Below are positions 6,053 to 13,712 of a stretch of DNA of 24,356 bases, in pieces (the first letter of the stretch is position 1; every line of letters begins with the position of its first letter). The stretch covers positions 1 through 24,356 of the forward strand of contig JACQSP010000005.1 of assembly GCA_016205905.1 (NCBI GenBank). The letters run 5' to 3'. Source of the DNA: Candidatus Woesearchaeota archaeon. Its GTDB lineage: Archaea; Nanobdellota; Nanobdellia; Woesearchaeales; DSVV01. A program made the translations under genes and the position numbers. The notes beneath the pieces were generated by a model. It ran no database searches and was not told the DNA's origin. It saw only the letters and a list, made by a program, of their open reading frames with translations.

Positions 6053-7516
6053 TCACATTACTTTTCTCACTACACCATGATTTGCATTTACCTCTACAAC
6101 ATCACCGTCTTTTAAAACTTTTGTAGCAATCTTTGTTCCGACGATGCAAGGAATACCCAGTTCTCTTGATATAATCGCTGCATGTGAAGTTATGCCTCCT
6201 TCGTCAGTGATAATTGCAATTGCCTTTTTCATCAGTGGAACATATTCAGGGCGCGTCATTGATGCAACAAGTATTTCTCCAGCATTAAACTTGCTAAAAT
6301 GTGCCTCTCCCATAATTACACGTATTAACCCTTTCACCTTACCTGTAAAAGCAGGAGTTCCTTTTATTATGTCCCCTTTATAAATAAATGTTTTATTAAT
6401 TTCATCATATATTTTTATACCCTCTTTTCCTGAATAATGAATGATTCCCTTATTCCACACAGCTTCAACAATAATCTGTTTTCTCGCGTTTATTTTTTTC
6501 TTTATGTCTTCTGCAGTAACATCTTTTGTGATTTCTTCTGCCAATATTACCCTTAAATCCTCAAAATTAAGAGAAAATATTTCTGCTACTCTTAAAAAAA
6601 ATAAATCATACAGATAATTCGTCATCAAGGTTTGCCCCTTTCTTAAATCCCTTAATTTTAAGAGCTGGCTAAAAAAGTAAAATACGTTCATTAAGCTTTC
6701 TGGTATTGAATACTTTTTCTGCAGTTTTTTATGTTCCTTTTCCCGATTTGTTTCAATGTCTTTAATATGTTCTTTCAGTTCTTCTGCATTAGTAATTAAT
6801 GTCTCTTCTAAACGCTTCATGAAGTTATCTGCTGTTAACACAGTTGTTGATTCCCAACTATTGTCAATATAAAAATAAGCTTCAGCATGCTTTTCAAGCT
6901 GTTTTCTTGCCTCGCCTAAGGAAAGCTTTTTTTGTTTCACATTTAAGGCAAGCTTGAGCATGGCTAAGCGCTCTTCCTGCATATAATTAAGCCAATTAGT
7001 CCGCATGAAAGCTGCAATTTCTTCTTTGCTAAGTGTGAGATTATATTTTTTTATTTCTTCTTTTAGCATATCATCTCCATTTGGATCAAATGCATCGCAT
7101 AAATACGCAGTTACCCAATAATTATAATTGAGTTTTTCAAGTTCATGCAATGCTTTTGCAATTTGTGGTATATTAAACTTAGAAACCTCTTTCTTCAGAA
7201 ATTTTGTGTAGAATTTGTCAAGTTCAATGCTTTTCTCTTTGCACTTTGACATATACTTGTCAATAAATTGTGAATCTTTTTTCTGCTCTTCCAGTGCTTT
7301 TTTTGAGGCGTTGATAAAATCATTTAAAGGGAATACACCCTCAACCAGCTTAGTATTTTTTAAAGACCAAATTGTAATATTTGATCCGATATTTTCAACT
7401 GCACCTCTGGAAGGCGTGAAGATGTAATAAGCTTTAGAGTTCCCTGCCTGTTTGTACCATTCTGTTTTGCGTATAATTTTTAACAGTTTATTCATTTTTT
7501 TTACTTTTACTTTCAT
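6053..7516 (-). CDS. PEP-utiliser-type phosphohistidine domain protein, paralog 2
   Basis: About 487 residues from the ATG at 7516; a TTG at 7519 and an internal ATG at 7495 are alternatives and no strong ribosome site decides. It has the same architecture as the gene at 2396-3913: an unrecognised helical N-terminal ~370 residues, then the swivelling domain GEILVASMTRPEYVPLMKKA, ITDEGGITSHAAIISRELGI (phospho-acceptor His445), PCIVGTKIA, DGDVVEVNANHG. ATP-grasp and PEP-binding domains are again missing. It starts 17 bp after the stop of the phosphate acetyltransferase-like gene on the same strand, so the two form an operon. That suggests a phosphoryl-transfer link to acyl phosphate, which is inference. 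Confidence 0.83.
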   Translation of the reverse strand: MKVKVKKMNKLLKIIRKTEWYKQAGNSKAYYIFTPSRGAVENIGSNITIWSLKNTKLVEGVFPLNDFINASKKALEEQKKDSQFIDKYMSKCKEKSIELDKFYTKFLKKEVSKFNIPQIAKALHELEKLNYNYWVTAYLCDAFDPNGDDMLKEEIKKYNLTLSKEEIAAFMRTNWLNYMQEERLAMLKLALNVKQKKLSLGEARKQLEKHAEAYFYIDNSWESTTVLTADNFMKRLEETLITNAEELKEHIKDIETNREKEHKKLQKKYSIPESLMNVFYFFSQLLKLRDLRKGQTLMTNYLYDLFFLRVAEIFSLNFEDLRVILAEEITKDVTAEDIKKKINARKQIIVEAVWNKGIIHYSGKEGIKIYDEINKTFIYKGDIIKGTPAFTGKVKGLIRVIMGEAHFSKFNAGEILVASMTRPEYVPLMKKAIAIITDEGGITSHAAIISRELGIPCIVGTKIATKVLKDGDVVEVNANHGVVRKVM

Positions 7517-7533
7517 CAACTATGCTTTTATTA

Positions 7534-8565
7534 TCATGAATCCTTGTTTTCACTCGCCTCAACCGCCGTCACAATGAACATACTTTTCACGCTCTCATAC
7601 GGCATTGACCTTCCAAGTATTGTGACTGGCTTGAGCATTCCGCACATAATTGTAAACAGGAATTCCATGTCAGAAAACTGCCCCATCCCGTGCACAAATA
7701 TATTCGCTGCAGTTAGGTTTGGGAATACGATGCAGTTAATCTGCCCTGCAAGTTTGTCGTCTGGACATTTTCTTTTTGCAGCATCAGGATTAACAGCAGC
7801 ATCAAACTGGTATTCTCCGCCAATTTCTAAAGTTTGGTTTTTAGTTTCTGCCAGTTCTTCTGCTTTTTTTATTGCTTCCCGCACTGCAAATGTTTCAGAA
7901 GTATCACCACCAGAGCCTTTTGTTGAGAATGACAAGATGCCAACTTTTGGCTCGTAGCTAAACATCTTTGCAACCCCTGCTGTATTAACAGCCATCTCTC
8001 CTAATTGCTCAGGAGTTGGAGAAATGTTTAAAGAACCATCAGACATAAACAAAACTCTGTCTTTTTTTGGGTCATATGCCACAGTAACTTCATTAACAAA
8101 ACCTTTTCTTAAAAGTTGAAGCGCAGGCTTCATTAAATCACCTGTTGGCCTCATCAAACTTCCAAGAACACCATCTACTTTTCCAGTCAAGGCCATCATA
8201 CAGCCAAAATAGTTCTCATCTTCAATTAATATTTTGGCGGCCTCTTTATTCATGCCTTTCTTTTCCCTTGCTTTAAATAATGCTTCAGCTAATTCTTCTT
8301 TTAGTTTTGTGGTTCTTGAGTTTTTTGTGTCTTTTATGTCAATGACTTCAAACAAAGAAGTGTTTACACCTTGTTTTTTTCCAGTACCACTTACCTTATT
8401 TCCCACATCTAATATAATTATATTGGCAATTCCTTCTTTTACAACAAACTCAGCTGCCCTTAAACCCCTATCATCCCAACCTTCACATAACACCAAGGTT
8501 GGTTTTTTCTTTGATTTCTTTGCTCTCTTTAAGACTTCGCTTAATAATTCATCTTTCTTTGACAT
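7534..8565 (-). CDS. Phosphate acetyl/butyryltransferase family protein, divergent
   Basis: 343 residues, near the ~330 of single-domain Pta. Family features: PTLVLCEGWDDRGLRAAEF (EGEDxRxLxAA-like), GCMMALTGKVDGVLGSLMRP, GILSFSTKGSGGDTSETFAV, and GEYQFDAAVNP. Classical Pta makes acetyl phosphate from acetyl-CoA and phosphate. The C-terminal active-site stretch, usually SRGxSxxD (Ser309, Arg310, Asp316 in Methanosarcina thermophila, from memory), reads GRSMPYES: Arg is kept, Ser and Asp are replaced. The usual GNI-YK reads ANIFVHG. It may use another acyl-CoA or have a changed role. No acetate kinase is in the window. GGGGTG lies about 9 nt upstream of the ATG. It precedes a phosphohistidine protein gene by 17 bp. 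Confidence 0.8.
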   Translation of the reverse strand: MSKKDELLSEVLKRAKKSKKKPTLVLCEGWDDRGLRAAEFVVKEGIANIIILDVGNKVSGTGKKQGVNTSLFEVIDIKDTKNSRTTKLKEELAEALFKAREKKGMNKEAAKILIEDENYFGCMMALTGKVDGVLGSLMRPTGDLMKPALQLLRKGFVNEVTVAYDPKKDRVLFMSDGSLNISPTPEQLGEMAVNTAGVAKMFSYEPKVGILSFSTKGSGGDTSETFAVREAIKKAEELAETKNQTLEIGGEYQFDAAVNPDAAKRKCPDDKLAGQINCIVFPNLTAANIFVHGMGQFSDMEFLFTIMCGMLKPVTILGRSMPYESVKSMFIVTAVEASENKDS

Positions 8566-8648
8566 GTTTTACACCCCGTTGATTGTTCACTATTAATAAA
8601 AATTATTTAACATTATTCATAGTATCTACTAATTACAATTGCAATCAA

Positions 8649-8694
8649 AAATCAAGGTGATATATAAATATTCTTTATGAATATGCCTTGATTT
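8649..8694. repeat. Nested inverted repeat between divergent genes
   Basis: AAATCAAGG (8649-8657) pairs with CCTTGATTT (8686-8694). Inside, ATATTC (8668-8673) pairs with GAATAT (8679-8684) around a TTTAT loop. It lies between the divergent Pta-like gene and the gene at 8792. It has the two-stem style of the hairpins at 4692-4803 but shares no sequence with them. Confidence 0.7.
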
Positions 8695-8750
8695 CAGTTA
8701 TCTATTGTTCTTAAAAAGAGCATTATAACTATTAATTAGTAGTAAAAAAA

Positions 8751-8766
8751 CGAAACCTTTATAAAT
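8751..8766 (+). promoter_or_regulatory. BRE/TATA promoter of the gene at 8792
   Basis: CGAAACC (BRE-like) followed by TTTATAAAT (8758-8766). The TATA centre is about 30 bp before the ATG at 8792, so transcription would start at or just before the start codon, fitting a leaderless mRNA. No Shine-Dalgarno is seen, which agrees. Confidence 0.7.
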
Positions 8767-8791
8767 TAGAACATTTATAATCCTTATTGAT

Positions 8792-10372
8792 ATGCTGGAA
8801 GATACTGTGAGGACTAATTTTAATGCTATACACTTTGAATTAGGTGATACTCTAATCGCAGTACATCCAAGTTCTAACAGAATTTATTCTAATAATGGTG
8901 ACTTGGAAAATATTGTTTTTGCTCCGACAAGATATCTGCACAGAAATACTCCTGAATGGAGAAGAGATATACAGAATGCAAGAGCAGGAGTTTCAAGAGC
9001 AAGAACAGATGCTGGTGCAAGAGCAGATTATGATTCAAGAGCAGATTCTGGTTCAAGAGAAAGAACAGCTTCTGTTCCAAGTGGAAGAGCAAGGTTTCAG
9101 GAAAGAGTTATGGAAAACTCAATTGATGCATTAAAAATCGCTGGTTTTACATCTTTGGATATTGGCGCTTTAGCACTTGATATTGGAGTAAGAGCATCAA
9201 CTTATGCTGCATATTACACTGCTGAAGTTGGTTCAAGAGCAGTAGAAACAGCTGCAAGGGGTATTGGAAGAGGGGTTTCTGCGTTGTCTAAAAGATTATA
9301 TCATTTTATAGATACTTCATGTGATTCATTGGATCATAATGGAACATCAGCGCCAAAAAGATATTTGAATAGAGTTAGAACTTATTGTCATGATTTTAAA
9401 ACAATAATAAAGAGCTATGTAACTGAATGGATTGACAGCAGAAGAAATCCTGCTCAAGTAAGAAGCAATATAAAAACAGGAAGCGATTATTTTATTGCGG
9501 GCACTGCGACGACAATAGCACTTTATGCAGTGTTAAGTCTTGGTTCATTGCTCTTTTCACCTCACGAAGAAAGTATTGCTTCAGAAAGAGCAAGAGATAC
9601 TCCTCAAGAAATTATAAATGTATCCACACCTCAAGCTGAAGAAAGAACAGAATCTATTCGTCAGTCTACTATCTCCCAGCCAACCACAGACTTGCCAACA
9701 ACACCGGACACAATAATCACGAATACAAATGCATATATTCTTACAGTTAACCCGCAAAATACTGAAGTGCTTAGGTCTATTGGCTGGTTAGGCAGGACAT
9801 CTGTTCAGAATGATTATGGTGTTTTGGGCCATGGCACAGGGCAGGATACTTTTGAGCAGTTTAGAAGAGAATTTACTAATGGAAATTATGGTATTTTGGT
9901 TCTGACAGGCCACCACCAGTATGGAGCAGGTTATTTGTTTGGTGATTACTACGCAAGTTCTCTTGATTTTAGCTCGCTGCCTTCTTCAGATTCTGTAGAA
10001 GCAGTTTTCTTCAGCGCATGCAATACAGTAAGAGCAGACCAAGAAACAATCGACGCTGTATACAAACCATTGATTGCCAAATTTCCAAATCTCAAAGTAA
10101 TTGCCGGGTTTAAAACCGGCGCTGGATTATACGACGGTATTGTCCCGCAGTTTTTAAGCACAGAAAGATATAGTCTTAGAAATGGAGCAAGACACTTTGC
10201 AGAAGAAGCAATCAATGTTAATCCAGACAGGGTTGCAGTGGCAGTAAAAGAGCAGGATGGATGGTATGTTTATTCTATGGAAAATAGTATGAATAATAAT
10301 CAGGATAATAATGTGTACCCTAATATTGGTGTTCCGCCGCAATTAACAGCAACACCGCTGGGGATTAGATAA
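8792..10372 (+). CDS. Membrane-anchored protein with a CHAT/clan-CD peptidase-like C-terminal domain
   Basis: 526 residues, not recognised as a whole. Residues ~65-105 are a low-complexity Arg/Ala/Ser/Asp stretch (RARTDAGARADYDSRADSGS). One hydrophobic segment (~232-255, IAGTATTIALYAVLSLGSLL) is preceded by many Arg and Lys, predicting N-inside, C-outside. A Ser/Thr/Pro-rich linker (~258-308) leads to a globular domain (~310-510) with LVLTGHHQYGAG (His374/His375) and AVFFSACNTV (Cys410). A His-Gly-type loop and then a hydrophobic strand ending SACNT is the catalytic pattern of CHAT and related caspase-fold peptidases. The assignment rests on these motifs alone. It is monocistronic with its own promoter; the convergent Rad50 gene follows. 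Confidence 0.6.
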   Translation: MLEDTVRTNFNAIHFELGDTLIAVHPSSNRIYSNNGDLENIVFAPTRYLHRNTPEWRRDIQNARAGVSRARTDAGARADYDSRADSGSRERTASVPSGRARFQERVMENSIDALKIAGFTSLDIGALALDIGVRASTYAAYYTAEVGSRAVETAARGIGRGVSALSKRLYHFIDTSCDSLDHNGTSAPKRYLNRVRTYCHDFKTIIKSYVTEWIDSRRNPAQVRSNIKTGSDYFIAGTATTIALYAVLSLGSLLFSPHEESIASERARDTPQEIINVSTPQAEERTESIRQSTISQPTTDLPTTPDTIITNTNAYILTVNPQNTEVLRSIGWLGRTSVQNDYGVLGHGTGQDTFEQFRREFTNGNYGILVLTGHHQYGAGYLFGDYYASSLDFSSLPSSDSVEAVFFSACNTVRADQETIDAVYKPLIAKFPNLKVIAGFKTGAGLYDGIVPQFLSTERYSLRNGARHFAEEAINVNPDRVAVAVKEQDGWYVYSMENSMNNNQDNNVYPNIGVPPQLTATPLGIR

Positions 10373-10399
10373 AACCTTGATTAATTGGGTTCTTAGTTT

Positions 10400-10595
10400 A
10401 TATTTCTTAACTTCTTTTTTCTGCTCACAATAAATTATTATGTTTTAAACCCGTTTGTGGGACGCAGTCCACCGTCACATGAAAAAGCATTAGTTATTCG
10501 TTTTTCACTCTTCGTCATTCGTAACTAAGAACGAAAAACGAAGAACGAATAACAGTTTTATCATAATGAACTTGTTGGACATGCCAGGAACTAAA
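10400..10595 (-). repeat. Dispersed REPIN-like element, copy E2 (complete)
   Basis: The B-end on the reverse strand (about 10400-10482) includes GCTCACAA, GTTTGTG and hairpin GGGACGCAGTCC (10459-10470). It is followed by a core (10483-10564) and the reversed A-end (10565-10595; GTTGGACATGCCAGGAAC). The core is an imperfect palindrome: GTTATTCGTT (10493-10502) pairs with AACGAATAAC (10544-10553). Its right arm consists of AACGAAA, AACGAAG, AACGAAT (10530-10550), exact 7-bp periodicity. The element fills the gap between two convergent genes. No coding signal is seen in this 248-bp gap. Confidence 0.8.
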
Positions 10596-10620
10596 CAAAC
10601 TCTTCTTTTCATTAAACATC

Positions 10621-13356
10621 TCACACCACACAGCTCACATGCTCGCTTTTTGTTATCCTGATTATGTGCTCTGCAAAACTCTCTATCTTTGATTCGTGGC
10701 TTACTAAAATAATCTGCTTTATGTTAAGCTCGTCGAGCACATCCTTTATCTTGTCAAGCTGCTCCTGAGAAAATCCGTCTGTCGGCTCGTCTAATATTAT
10801 CAGATTTTTTGTATTTATCGAAGTTATAAAAGAATTAACGACCTTATTCAGCGCCAGCCTGTAAGCGAGGGCAACAGCGCTTCTTTCCCCGCCGCTTAGA
10901 TTCTCCAGTGTCGTCTCATATCCATTCTGGATAATTATTGGCGTGAATTCATCGTTTAGTTTCGCGCTCAAATTCTCGTCTTCAATAAGCTTGCTGAACC
11001 ATTCCATAAACACCTCATTAAACTCATAATAAAGCTTCATCATGATATGCTTTTCCATTGTTCTCATTAGATTTGTGAAGAATTCATCAATCCAGTTGAC
11101 GAGAAAATCAATTTTGTCTATTGTTTTCTTTGCCTCTTCTTTTTCAGTTATTTCTTTGTCCAACAGGTTCAGATATTCATTAGTATAATCAATCTGCTTG
11201 TTCAATCCTGCAATTTCCAGCTCAATTGCCCTTTCAAGGCTTAGCTTCTCATCAACATCTTTCTTTAATATATTATATTGCGTTTCAATATTTTCAAAAG
11301 AAGTAATCTTCTGCTCAACTGCGCTTAGGTTAGCTTTTGTTTCATTTATGCTTTTGCCTAAATTTTCTGAAGAAGCCCTTAAATGCATTAATTCTTCATT
11401 CTTCTCATGGTAATCCTGCTCTTTCATCTGTTTTTGTTTAACTCTCTCGTCATATTCCCTTATTTTGAAGAGGATTTCTTTTTTATGATTAATCTTTTCT
11501 TTAATTAGCTCAGGATTTATATTTTCCGCAGAGGTTTTCTCCTCTTTGAGATGATTCCTTATCTTTACAAACTCTTCAAGCATCCTCTGCTTTTTCTCAA
11601 GCTCTGTGCTATACTTTTCTAAAACACTAAACTCTGCCTTTAATTTTTCGATTAGTTTCTCCTGCTCCCTTAGGTCTTCTAGGTTTTTGTTTATCTTCTC
11701 TTTTTCCTTAAGCTTTTCCTTTCTTTCAATCTCTACGTCTCTTATAACATCATTGGCATTCTTTATTTTTTTGTCTTCTATTAGTGTGATGTGGTCTTTA
11801 TGCCCATCGTCAATATTCTGCAGGCAAGTCGGGCATTTGGTTATTGAGAGAATCTCTTTTTTCAGTTTGTTTGCCTTGTTTATTTCAATATCCCTCTCTT
11901 TTATTAGCATGTTTAATTCTTCTATTCTTTTGCCAAGCTTTTCAGCTGTGTCTGTTAATGCCTTCTTTCCTTCTATCTCTTTCTGAATCAGCTCAATATC
12001 ATGCTTCTTTTTCATAACATCTTTAGCCAATTCTTTTTTTTCTTTAATCTCTTCTGATATCTCTGTTATTTTTGTATTGTTAAACTCAATTTCCTGTGCT
12101 AATTTTATTTTCTTTTCTTTAATGTCGTCAAGAAATTTTTCTTCTGCAGCAAGCTCATCCTCTAAGTTTTGCCTGTTGACCTCTTCTGGCTTTATTATCT
12201 TAAAATTAGTTATATCTGCCTCTAGTTTTTTTATCTGCGCAATAAGCATACCAATCCTTTTTTCATTATCCTGTTTCTGTTCAGTAATATTCTTAAGCCT
12301 GACTTCATTTATTGCAAAATTATTTTTTAATGCCACTAATTCCTTAATTTTCAATTCTGCCGCTAAAAGGTCATTCTTTTTTTTTAGAATTTCTTTTTTG
12401 ATGGTTTCAAGCTGGCTGTTTTTAGCCTTAAATTTTTCATAAAGTTCAGTTCTTTGCAGGTTTTTTTCAGACTTTATTCTTTTTTTTCCCTCTAAATCAG
12501 ATGTTTTTCCAACAAGCTCAGATTTTCTGTTCTTTAAGTCTTTTAGAACAACATTTGAGTTCTCAGTAATTCTCCTGTATTTATCTATATCAAATACCCT
12601 TCTTAATGTTTCAAGCCTTGTACTTGCTTCCTCCCAAAGAATCTGTTTCATCTGCTCCTGCGGTGTGTAAACAGTGTACCGATAAATTACGTCAGTGGAT
12701 TTTGTAACCATCTCCTGCGGATATCCCAAAAGCTCAAGAACCTTTGTTTTTAATTCGCTGGGTGTGCATTCTGTTTTAACGCCGTCAACAATTATGTATC
12801 CAGACTCCTGCTTTACTTGGTTTGATCTTCTTAATGTCCTTTTTATAATCACTTCTTTTTGCCTGTTAAGTTGCCCATTGCTTTGGATATTGTTTTGTGT
12901 ATTATTCTGATTGTTGGTTTTATTATTGCTTAGGATATTGTTTTGTGTATTATCTTGATTGTTGGCTTCATTATTGCTTAAGATATTGTTTTGTGTATTA
13001 TTCTGATTGTTGGTTTCATTATTGCTTTGTACATTATTTTGATTATTCTTTGTATTATCCTTTGCAGTGTACTCTTGATTATTGTTTGCACTGTAATTTT
13101 GATTATTACTTGTATTATTATCTGTATTCAGAAAGAAACTAAGCTCAACACTTCCTTCATGTTTCCCGTGCCTCAATAATAAGTCACCGCTGAGGGTTCT
13201 TTTGCTAAAGCCAAAAAGCGCAAATTCTATCGCTAGAAGTATCGTTGTTTTGCCAGCCCCAATATCCCCGCTGAGCAGAACAATCCCTTCAGGGAAATTA
13301 ATATCCTGGTTTTGATATGAACGGATATTCTGGAGTTTTAGTTTCTTTAGTATCAT
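10621..13356 (-). CDS. rad50: Rad50 DNA double-strand-break repair ATPase
   Basis: 911 residues. The N-terminal ATPase half has Walker A GDIGAGKTT (~30-38). A long coiled coil is centred on the zinc hook CPTC (Cys508, Cys511). The C-terminal half has signature LSGGERSAVALAYRLA, Walker B LIILDEPTDGF and D-loop/His switch ILVSHES. Rad50 dimerises through the hook and works with Mre11 to process DNA ends. Mre11 usually sits beside it in archaea, but no Mre11-like gene is visible here. Residues ~75-166 are an Asn/Gln-rich insertion within the N-terminal ATPase lobe, built partly of three 16-residue repeats. GTGAT just upstream of the ATG at 13356 serves as ribosome site. The coding region is intact despite the insertion. 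Confidence 0.95.
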   Translation of the reverse strand: MILKKLKLQNIRSYQNQDINFPEGIVLLSGDIGAGKTTILLAIEFALFGFSKRTLSGDLLLRHGKHEGSVELSFFLNTDNNTSNNQNYSANNNQEYTAKDNTKNNQNNVQSNNETNNQNNTQNNILSNNEANNQDNTQNNILSNNKTNNQNNTQNNIQSNGQLNRQKEVIIKRTLRRSNQVKQESGYIIVDGVKTECTPSELKTKVLELLGYPQEMVTKSTDVIYRYTVYTPQEQMKQILWEEASTRLETLRRVFDIDKYRRITENSNVVLKDLKNRKSELVGKTSDLEGKKRIKSEKNLQRTELYEKFKAKNSQLETIKKEILKKKNDLLAAELKIKELVALKNNFAINEVRLKNITEQKQDNEKRIGMLIAQIKKLEADITNFKIIKPEEVNRQNLEDELAAEEKFLDDIKEKKIKLAQEIEFNNTKITEISEEIKEKKELAKDVMKKKHDIELIQKEIEGKKALTDTAEKLGKRIEELNMLIKERDIEINKANKLKKEILSITKCPTCLQNIDDGHKDHITLIEDKKIKNANDVIRDVEIERKEKLKEKEKINKNLEDLREQEKLIEKLKAEFSVLEKYSTELEKKQRMLEEFVKIRNHLKEEKTSAENINPELIKEKINHKKEILFKIREYDERVKQKQMKEQDYHEKNEELMHLRASSENLGKSINETKANLSAVEQKITSFENIETQYNILKKDVDEKLSLERAIELEIAGLNKQIDYTNEYLNLLDKEITEKEEAKKTIDKIDFLVNWIDEFFTNLMRTMEKHIMMKLYYEFNEVFMEWFSKLIEDENLSAKLNDEFTPIIIQNGYETTLENLSGGERSAVALAYRLALNKVVNSFITSINTKNLIILDEPTDGFSQEQLDKIKDVLDELNIKQIILVSHESKIESFAEHIIRITKSEHVSCVV
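12888..13031. repeat. Three 48-bp in-frame tandem repeats inside rad50
   Basis: Units run 12888-12935, 12936-12983 and 12984-13031, each starting TATTGTTTTGTGTATTAT on the plus strand, and differ at only a few positions. They encode SNNETNNQNNTQNNIL-like 16-residue units on the minus strand. Less regular Asn/Gln/Tyr-rich codons continue to about 13130. The unit length is a multiple of three, so the frame is kept. Confidence 0.95.
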
Positions 13357-13480
13357 TTATGTATCACATTGGTCTGGAATATGCGGAAATTTATAAGTAT
13401 TATTGAAGTGGATGCTAGATTATGGTCTAGCATATTATTTGTTGTTGATATTTGCATATTATACTAACCCTGTTTTTTTT

Positions 13481-13622
13481 CGTTCTTGGGCGAAGCCATC
13501 CGTCTCATGATTATTTTTAGTTTATTTCTTCTTACGACTATTTTAAAAAAATAAATTTTTCATGAGACGGGGGACTGCGTCCCACAAACGGATTGTGAGC
13601 AAAAGAAACCGATTCAGAAATA
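13481..13622 (+). repeat. Dispersed REPIN-like element, copy E3 (complete, short core)
   Basis: A-end 13481-13510: CGTTCTTGGGCGAAGCCATC with hairpin GGC-GAA-GCC, then CGTCTCATGA. AT-rich core 13511-13559. B-end 13560-13622: CATGAGACGG, hairpin GGAC-TGC-GTCC (13573-13583), CCACAAAC, GATTGTGAGC, then AAAGAAA...AGAAAT. CCGTCTCATGA and TCATGAGACGG are inverted repeats facing each other across the core. The core here lacks the long heptamer palindrome of the other copies. It lies in the 356-bp gap between divergent rad50 and the m5U methyltransferase; the rest of that gap shows nothing else clear. Confidence 0.8.
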
Positions 13623-13712
13623 TGAATCCCTTCATAAATATCTTCTCCTGATTAAGGTAATTCCCTCCCATAAATAATAACATTATTAAACCATTCCCTC
13701 TTCTTTCTGTGT

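Noticed and set aside
8895..9134. Plus-strand open frame overlapping the start of the gene at 8792
   Set aside because: It is a frame-shifted reading of the repetitive Arg/Ala codons, is Gln/Glu-rich with no family match, and has no start signals of its own.
12897..13142. Plus-strand Cys/Tyr-rich open frame opposite rad50
   Set aside because: It is the complement of the Asn-codon tandem repeat in rad50; its periodic composition comes from that repeat and there is no ribosome site.
13481..13622. Intergenic repeats as ordinary transcription terminators
   Set aside because: They occur in divergent gaps as well as convergent ones, in either orientation, and lack a consistent T-run after the hairpin.
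10621..13712. A missing mre11 beside rad50
   Set aside because: Both flanks were read in all frames; only the repeat elements and a methyltransferase gene are present. Absence from the window does not show absence from the genome, so it is noted only in the rad50 entry.
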